From NCBI RefSeq assembly GCF_964340395.1, contig NC_135555.1, positions 14,912,246 through 14,976,245 of the forward strand: a stretch of DNA of 64,000 nucleotides, written 5' to 3'. How positions within the stretch are numbered: position 1 is the stretch's first letter; each line of letters begins with the position of its first letter. Source of the stretch: Glandiceps talaboti. Its lineage: Eukaryota > Hemichordata > Enteropneusta > Spengelidae. Below, one piece after another: positions 62,884 to 64,000 of the stretch. The notes beneath the pieces were generated by a model, which saw only the letters and a program-made list of their open reading frames with translations, was not told where the DNA came from and searched no databases. Made by a program: the position numbers and the translations under genes.

Positions 62884-64000
62884 TCACTGTCCTGGCCGTG
62901 TCAGGACTCCTGAATCACAGCAATTGTCTCCCATGCCTTGTTCCACCGAGTCCTTTAACCAGCAATTACCGAAAGTTTGGCCTGGTCTCTTGTCGAATGT
63001 CCAGGACATACATCCACGGGTATTCCAGCAGCTCTCACAGCATTTCAGTTTGTTCTGTACCTTGATTACGGATTCGTCATAGATACCACTTATGGGAAAT
63101 TTAAAGTTGTACTTTATGCCGCACCATGGTATGCCTGTACAAGAGCAATTGGATTGATCAGAAAACGTAATAAAAATCAAAAGAATAGAACGGAGTCGAA
63201 GATTAATTAAATTTGTGCTTCTTCAATACTACTATTCAGCCCTGTAACAACTGATAACGACTTTTTTGATAATGTAGTACAAGTTCACCAAATCAAATCA
63301 ACCGATAACGTTTAAACTCGAAAATGCAATAGAAATACCGATATAGTTATAAAAAGTGATCTACTTTTTACTGCAACCGATCACTAAACACACCGACTTG
63401 ATAATGTAGTAAACATTAACCGATAACATATCAAATCAACCGAATTCTACTATTTTTTTTATCTGTTGGTTACTTCGTTATTAGTTGTAATTCGCTCTCT
63501 ACGGCTCTCTTAAATGAACGCCATTTTCACTTGCGTGTGCCCATTCATTGAAACACGTGACTACTTTTCATCTTTTAAAAGTGTTAGATTATTAGTTTAT
63601 CACTAGCATTATATTAAAACAGTAAATGTAATTCCGTTATTATTTTATAGTATGACGATTATAAGCTTGTAAAATTAGTCTTTCATTCAAGGTTCGGATA
63701 TCAAGGTACGAAATTTCGCCAGACAAAAATTGCAACATCAAATTCATAGCCTTTTAAACATTTTGGTTGGGAGTATTACTATATTATACATTAAACTTGC
63801 CTTGGCAGTTGTCTGCTGGTTCACCTATGTTACAATAGCCCATGTAACCTCTGTCGTCATCTGACGAGAAGCACCAGGCACCATCACTGTCACTGTTAGG
63901 GTTTCGACAAAACGAGTGATCCCCTAGTCCACTGTTAGGGTAATGTTCCACGATGAAGTCGTGTTTGAACGGATACTGGTCCGTCCATTTCTGACAGGGA
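62884..64000 (-). CDS. Kringle-PAN protein, last two exons (5' end outside window)
   Basis: Minus-strand exons 63,801 to beyond 64,000 and 62,884-63,134. The first encodes the greater part of a kringle: CQKWTDQYPFKHDF, then NSGLGDHSFCRNPNSD, then WCFSSDD and YCNIGEPADNC, matching the family's CxxW, GLGxHxxCRNP and WC patterns. The second reads GIPWCGIKYNFKFPI, then VQNKLKCCESCW, CMSWTF, NCWLKDSVEQ and NCCDSGV, which fits a PAN/apple (PAN_4-like) domain, and ends at TGA (62,884-62,886). The joint is phase 1 on both sides. The donor is CAAG followed by GCAAGT, so the 666-bp intron is GC-AG. Kringle plus PAN is the plasminogen/HGF-like module set; here no protease domain follows, so a secreted binding protein is likely. 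Confidence 0.85.
63240..63450. repeat. Short repeats with ACCGATAAC and GATAATGTAGTA
   Basis: GATAATGTAGTA occurs at about 63,269 and 63,400 and AACCGATAAC / CAAATCAACCGA blocks recur between them, in the intron of the kringle-PAN gene. It is a diverged local duplication. Confidence 0.55.

Overview
The window looks like nuclear DNA of a marine invertebrate, most likely a cephalochordate (amphioxus, Branchiostoma-like). This is inferred, not proven. The reasons are a split-gene architecture with short exons and consensus splice sites, an intronless TRIM-NHL paralog, secreted proteins built from CAP/EGF/ShK and kringle/PAN modules, an 11-exon RNA ligase of a type described in amphioxus, and dense LINEs, Penelope-like relics, small foldback elements and long ATGT/GT/GTCT microsatellites. 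Nothing bacterial was seen.

Layout. 1-15,024 is repeat-dominated: LINE 3' ends (1-290), an inverted duplication (arms 2,111-2,763 plus 5,802-6,096 against 7,532-8,484) enclosing a LINE reverse-transcriptase relic, then a 6.5-kb foldback-like element (8,491-15,024). The latter's inverted ends carry arrays of a 12-bp palindrome, and its core holds a Penelope-like relic and a 1.7-kb AT-rich satellite. 17,016-35,406 (+) is a complete 11-exon gene for a KxxG-type RNA ligase (481 aa), with many small elements in its introns. 38,643-49,195 (+) is a complete 10-exon gene for a membrane-anchored CAP-EGF-ShK protein (414 aa); an intron holds a guanylate-kinase-like fragment. 51,779-54,941 (-) is a complete 5-exon gene for a 329-aa GRAM-like protein of unknown role. 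57,954-60,196 (+) is a broken intronless TRIM-NHL gene behind a degenerate tandem array. 61,867-62,040 (+) is a lone phase 1-1 exon. 62,884 to the window end (-) is the 3' end of a kringle-PAN gene.

The genes do not form a pathway; they are ordinary neighbours. All splice junctions given were assembled by eye from GT-AG (one GC-AG) sites and reading-phase agreement. The most unusual items are the palindrome-array foldback element, the inverted duplication whose two arms differ by a 3-kb deletion at a 5-bp microhomology, the RNA ligase, and a possible duplicated cassette exon in the CAP gene.
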